Source: an uncultured Chloroflexota bacterium (GTDB taxonomy: Bacteria > Chloroflexota > UBA11872 > UBA12225). From it: a stretch of 47,316 nucleotides of DNA. Below the pieces are notes generated by a model. It saw only the letters and a list, made by a program, of their open reading frames with translations. It was not told the origin of the DNA and did not search any database. A program made the translations under genes and the position numbers. The stretch lies in NCBI GenBank assembly GCA_902805635.1, contig CADCTC010000172.1, positions 1-47,316 on the forward strand, read 5' to 3'. Shown one piece after another: positions 44,048-47,316 of this stretch (the stretch's first letter is position 1; every line of letters starts with the position of its first letter).

Positions 44048-44356
44048 CTACCGTTTCCGCTCCTCCCCGTGCTCGCCCTCCTCACCGCTCTGGTCGGCTA
44101 CCGCCTGCCCGGCCTGCGCCCCTGCGGCCACTCCCAGGCCGCCACCCACCACTGCGCCTACAGGACCGCCAATAGCGGCGCCCGCCGCCGCACCCGCGAT
44201 CAGGCCACCAACAGCGCCGATCCCCGCTTTGCCGTCGGTCGTATGCGGCTGGACCCGTTCGCCGCCAGGTTGGCGAATCTCTTCTGCCTGGACGATCTCC
44301 CCTGCCTCCACCACCGGCACCACGTCCCGTGTCTCATCACGCCGTTGCTCGGCCAT
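44048..44356 (-). CDS. Glycine-zipper membrane protein
   Basis: A 102-residue protein. The charged N-terminal 40 residues (VVEAGEIVQAEEIRQPGGERVQP) are followed by a glycine-zipper segment GIGAVGGLIAGAAAGAAIGG and PVGAVVGGGLGVAAGAQAGQ, about two helices with Gly every fourth residue, then a charged tail GEEGEHGEERKR. Such proteins insert in membranes and may oligomerise. The function is unknown; family members are often stress-induced. AAAGGAGG 9 nt before the ATG supports the start. It converges with the LysM gene across 26 bp. Confidence 0.75.
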   Translation of the reverse strand: MAEQRRDETRDVVPVVEAGEIVQAEEIRQPGGERVQPHTTDGKAGIGAVGGLIAGAAAGAAIGGPVGAVVGGGLGVAAGAQAGQAVADQSGEEGEHGEERKR

Positions 44357-44540
44357 CGTCAGTGCCTCCTTTGGTATGCCGTGTATTGCCCCACCTCAAT
44401 CGGGGCAAGGCGCGTGCCAGTTCCCCAGGCTGCCTGGCCGAGCAGCCGTAACGTGAGTGACCGCGCTGTCCGCCCGCCGACTGCCAGTTCGCGCCAACGC
44501 GGTCCCGGATGGAATGGGCAGCGTGCCCGCGCAGAGCACT

Positions 44541-44564
44541 TAGACCTACAAATAGGTCTATAAA
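44541..44564 (+). promoter_or_regulatory. Operator-like palindrome overlapping a -10 box
   Basis: TAGACCTA-caaa-TAGGTCTA (44541-44560) is a perfect palindrome with 8-bp arms. Its right arm runs into TATAAA (44559-44564), which lies 9 nt before ATG 44574. A transcript starting 6-7 nt after this box would begin at or next to the ATG, giving leaderless mRNA. A dimeric repressor bound here would block the promoter. The region is strikingly AT-rich for this genome. Confidence 0.65.
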
Positions 44565-44573
44565 CTTGAAGTA

Positions 44574-45950
44574 ATGATTTCTGGGATGAAAGCCAACGCT
44601 AGCCCACGGGGCTCCGTAAACGCTATTGGAGTACTCTCGCGCCGCCGCGCCATCGCTGGGTTTGGGGCAAGCGGTGCGCTGCTGGCCGCGTGCGCCGGCG
44701 GTGGCAGCGGCAGCAGCGGCGGCTCGCAGTCCGCGCCCACGCCCGATGTGACCAAGCAAGCCGCTACGTTGACCGTCCTGAATCGCACCCCCTGGCCCCA
44801 GGAGTTCCTGAACCTCGGCACCGCCTTCACGGCCGAGTACCCGGCGCTCAAGGTCGAGCTCACCGCCACCGGCGGCGGCTCATGGGGTGAGTTCACCGAG
44901 AAGCTGCTCACGCTCGTCGTGGGCGGCACGCCGCCCGACGTTGCGCGCACCGCGGTGGAGGGGCTGCAGGGCATCGCCCACAAGGGCATATTCCTCCCCC
45001 TGGATGCGCTGCTCAAGCGCGACGCAAACACCAGTCCAATGAAGGACTTCATCGCCGACGTCCATCCCACCGTGATGAAGAGCCTGGCCTATCAGGGGAA
45101 GCAGCAGGCGCTGCCCGGCAACATCAACTTGCCCATGATCCACTACAACACCGAGCTGTTCAATCGCGCCGGCATCACGCGTCCCCGTGATGACTGGTCG
45201 ATCGACGACTTCGAGCGGATCGCCAGGCAGCTCACCCGGCCGGAGAATGAGACGTGGGGCTTCTCCACCCCCAACGCCCTGTGGGGCGGCATCTCCCCCT
45301 GGCTCTTCATCGCGGGCACCGACTTCCTGACCGACGACTGGAAGCAGAGCAAGGCGAATGACCCCCGCACGGTGGAGGCGGTGGAGCGCTACCAGAGCTA
45401 CAGCACGCGCTTGAGCGTGGCGCCGCCCAACGCCGACGCCGGCAACGACGCCTGGAACGCCGGCAAGCTGGCCATGCGCCTCGCGGGGGCCAGCGCGCGC
45501 GAGGGCTACGTGAGGGGCGGCATGACCAGCTTCGACGTGCTGACCGTGCCCAAGTGGCGGACGCAGGACCACTGCTTCGGCGGCGCCGGGTTCGGCATTT
45601 TTAAGGAAAGCAAGCACCATGAAGCCACCTGGCACTTCCTCAAGCACCTCAGCCGTGAGGAGAACGTGTCCACCTTCGCCTTCGGCAGCATCCCGGCGCG
45701 CAAGTCGGTCGCCTATCGCGTGATGGCGGGGCCGGGTGCGCCTCCCGAGCACCACCGCCTGTACGTGGACGTTCTGGAGCGCGGCGTGCGCAGCGTGCCT
45801 TCGCCGCCCGAGTACGACCTGCTGGAGGCCGCCGTCCGGAAGCACCTCCAGCCCGTCATGGCCAACCAGACCGCCGCGAAACCGGCCATGGATGAGCTGC
45901 ACCGCGAACTGAGCGAGCTGTTAGCGAGGCGTCCCCCGGCGGTCTCCTAG
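44574..45950 (+). CDS. Lipoprotein extracellular solute-binding protein (family 1)
   Basis: A 458-residue ABC-transporter binding protein. The signal RRRAIAGFGASGALLAAC has a twin-arginine-like basic stretch and lipobox LAAC, followed by a Gly/Ser spacer. The mature chain has the family's LTVLNRTPWPQEFLNLGTAF start, ALPGNINLPMIHYNTELF, and GAGFGIFKESKHHEATWHFLKHL near the end. It captures a sugar-type ligand outside the membrane. No permease or ATPase gene accompanies it. No ribosome site precedes ATG 44574, but a -10 box lies 9 nt upstream, so leaderless translation is plausible; ATG 44586 is an alternative. Confidence 0.9.
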   Translation: MISGMKANASPRGSVNAIGVLSRRRAIAGFGASGALLAACAGGGSGSSGGSQSAPTPDVTKQAATLTVLNRTPWPQEFLNLGTAFTAEYPALKVELTATGGGSWGEFTEKLLTLVVGGTPPDVARTAVEGLQGIAHKGIFLPLDALLKRDANTSPMKDFIADVHPTVMKSLAYQGKQQALPGNINLPMIHYNTELFNRAGITRPRDDWSIDDFERIARQLTRPENETWGFSTPNALWGGISPWLFIAGTDFLTDDWKQSKANDPRTVEAVERYQSYSTRLSVAPPNADAGNDAWNAGKLAMRLAGASAREGYVRGGMTSFDVLTVPKWRTQDHCFGGAGFGIFKESKHHEATWHFLKHLSREENVSTFAFGSIPARKSVAYRVMAGPGAPPEHHRLYVDVLERGVRSVPSPPEYDLLEAAVRKHLQPVMANQTAAKPAMDELHRELSELLARRPPAVS

Positions 45951-46080
45951 CACCTGCGCACTTGTCTAGTGTGCTGCTGGCTCCTGCGGCCGGCCTGCGC
46001 CGCGCTCCAGGCGCGGCACGTGTGTCGGCGACGTCTGGGCCGCCCGTCCGGCATGGATGCTGCGATACGCCTCAGTACGT

Positions 46081-47253
46081 ATGAGCTCTGGCATCCAGAA
46101 CGCCGCCCCTGGTGTACTCCCCGACCCGGTGGAGGCCGGTCCTGAGCCGCCGCGTGAGCGGCAAGAGCCACAGGACACGCAGGGGCTCCCCCGGCGCTCC
46201 AGACTCGACGTCACGCGCCTGGATCCCCCGGCCGCGCTCATCTTCAATCCCCAGGCCGGGCAGAAGCTCGGCGTCACCACCAACAGCGATGGCGCCGAGC
46301 GCGCGCAGCAGGCGCTCCGCGCGGCCGGCATACCCTTCCAGGCCTTCCCGACGCAGCACGCCGGGCACGCCATCGACCTTGCGCACGAGGCGGTGCGGGC
46401 CGGGCGCAAGCTGGTCGTCGCCGCCGGTGGTGATGGCACCGTGGAAGAAGTGGCGCAGGGGCTTGCCGGCACAGAGACCGCCCTCGGCATCCTCCCGCTG
46501 GGCAGCGTCATGAACATGGCCCGCGCGCTGTGCGTCCCGCGCGACCTGGAAGAGGCCGCCAGGGTGATCGCTGCCGGGAACGTGCTGGCGATCGACGCCG
46601 GCAAGGTGAACGACCTCTACTTCTTGGAAGCGGCCGGCGTTGGCCTGGACGCGGGGCTGTTCGCGTACTTCAACCGGCTGGACAAGCTGCTCGGCGATGG
46701 CATCGGCAAAGCGCCGCCCGCCATGCGCGTACTCCGCGGCGCGCTGCGCTTCCTGCGCCGTCTCGGCGCCCCCCGCTTGCTCCTCGAGCTCGACAACGGC
46801 GTCTCGGTGCGCCAGCTGCGCGTCCGCGCCGCGCAAGTCACCGTCGCCAACGGTCCCTTCGTGGGCGCCGCATACACCATCGCGCCTGACGCGCAGATCG
46901 ACGACGGCATGCTGGACGTGGTCATCTTCCACGGCGTCGGCGTGCCGCGCCTCCTGCTGCACCTCGCGCTGATTGCACGTGGGAGGCGCGCCGATCCGCC
47001 ACGCGTCGCAGGGACGATGCGCGTGCGCCGCATCGACGTGCGCGCCGCCGGCCGGCGCCGGCTGCCCGTACACGCCGACGGCGAAGCCATCGGCGCCACA
47101 CCCGCTCGCTTTGAGGTGGTCCCCGCCGCCCTCATGGTGCTGGTCGGCGTCCCCGAGGACGGCGCCGCGTGCACCTGGATCGCGTCCGGCGACCGCGACC
47201 GGGACTTAGCTCATGATTTAACCTCCCTTGAGGCGGGGAGGGGGGCGGCGTAG
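46081..47253 (+). CDS. Diacylglycerol kinase-family lipid kinase
   Basis: A 390-residue protein from ATG 46081 (46057 is an in-frame alternative). After an unstructured, Pro/Glu/Arg-rich 45-residue head comes AALIFNPQAGQ, the glycine-rich ATP site VVAAGGDGTVEEVAQGL, and ILPLGSVMNMARAL, where most relatives have LGTxNxxA(R). The C-terminal beta-sandwich includes VANGPFVGAAYTIAPDAQIDDGMLD and the final HADGEAIGATPARFEV. It should phosphorylate diacylglycerol or another lipid. The last about 16 residues, including the stop, are encoded by the right terminal repeat, so the native C-terminus may have been replaced by the repeat. Confidence 0.87.
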   Translation: MSSGIQNAAPGVLPDPVEAGPEPPRERQEPQDTQGLPRRSRLDVTRLDPPAALIFNPQAGQKLGVTTNSDGAERAQQALRAAGIPFQAFPTQHAGHAIDLAHEAVRAGRKLVVAAGGDGTVEEVAQGLAGTETALGILPLGSVMNMARALCVPRDLEEAARVIAAGNVLAIDAGKVNDLYFLEAAGVGLDAGLFAYFNRLDKLLGDGIGKAPPAMRVLRGALRFLRRLGAPRLLLELDNGVSVRQLRVRAAQVTVANGPFVGAAYTIAPDAQIDDGMLDVVIFHGVGVPRLLLHLALIARGRRADPPRVAGTMRVRRIDVRAAGRRRLPVHADGEAIGATPARFEVVPAALMVLVGVPEDGAACTWIASGDRDRDLAHDLTSLEAGRGAA

Positions 47254-47309
47254 CGCGGGAAGAAGCGTCAGGCGGCGGCCGGCGCCTGCTCCGCGGTCGG
47301 GTTTTCTGG
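47205..47309. repeat. Right copy of the inverted repeat shared by both window ends
   Basis: It is the exact reverse complement of 1-105. Here there is no insertion sequence: the unit's edge CTTAG joins directly to coding sequence of the lipid kinase. The kinase reading frame enters the repeat and stops at 47253. The bases beyond 47309 (TGGCGGG) have no counterpart because the left copy is cut by the window edge. Confidence 0.95.
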
Positions 47310-47316
47310 TGGCGGG

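Overview
This is a GC-rich bacterial chromosome segment, roughly two-thirds G+C by eye. Genes are closely packed on both strands, with frequent 2-14 nt overlaps and many GTG starts. I favour Chloroflexota (a Thermomicrobia- or Ktedonobacteria-like soil or environmental lineage). The reasons are the short archaeal-type aspartyl-tRNA synthetase behind a T-box leader, Tat-type lipoprotein solute-binding proteins, and several families recalled as frequent in that phylum (DUF1206, DUF1622, DUF3604, and an RHH plus HNH gene pair also seen in cyanobacteria). An actinobacterial relative cannot be excluded, because no rRNA or ribosomal protein gene lies in the window.

The two window ends carry the same sequence in opposite orientation: 1-105 is the exact reverse complement of 47205-47309. 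This is a dispersed repeat of unknown full length, and the window looks like a contig that broke in it at both ends. An intact IS5-family (IS427-like) element, 105-978, sits at the inner border of the left copy with 18-bp terminal inverted repeats, a TAA target duplication and a -1 frameshift site.

Layout. 1.0-4.7 kb: heterodimeric ABC exporter. 5-11 kb: F420-type LLM oxidoreductase, VOC protein, RecQ helicase, membrane-anchored SDR, sugar-nucleotide transferase, cupin. 11.3-18.4 kb: GNAT, CsbD-like and a basic small protein, methyltransferase, MFS and EamA transporters, PAP2 phosphatase, DUF1206, YdeI-like protein. 18.4-20.1 kb: aspS behind a T-box whose specifier codon reads GAC (Asp). 20.2-27.8 kb: phosphoesterase, methyltransferase, AAA ATPase, a candidate leader peptide ahead of an APH-type kinase, HAD phosphatase, two overlapping metallo-beta-lactamase-fold genes and an APH(6)-like kinase. 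27.9-40.8 kb: lipoprotein, then a catabolic-looking group (2-hydroxyacid dehydrogenase, solute-binding protein, enolase-superfamily protein, sulfatase, DUF3604 protein, Gfo/Idh/MocA oxidoreductase), interrupted by an MFS exporter and by a ribbon-helix-helix plus HNH-nuclease pair bracketed by 34-bp direct repeats. 40.9-44.4 kb: envelope and stress group (PRC-barrel, DUF1622, Gly/Thr-rich lipoprotein, LysM protein, glycine-zipper protein). 44.5-47.3 kb: second orphan solute-binding protein behind a palindrome and a probable leaderless promoter, then a diacylglycerol-kinase-family gene that ends inside the right terminal repeat.

The observations I rate highest are the RHH/HNH module with its duplicated leader, the T-box with fully readable alternative structures, the inverted terminal repeats, the leader-peptide arrangement ahead of the APH gene, and the enolase-superfamily protein with an unusual third metal-ligand position. 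Functional statements rest on motif recognition and recalled family knowledge; no database search was run.
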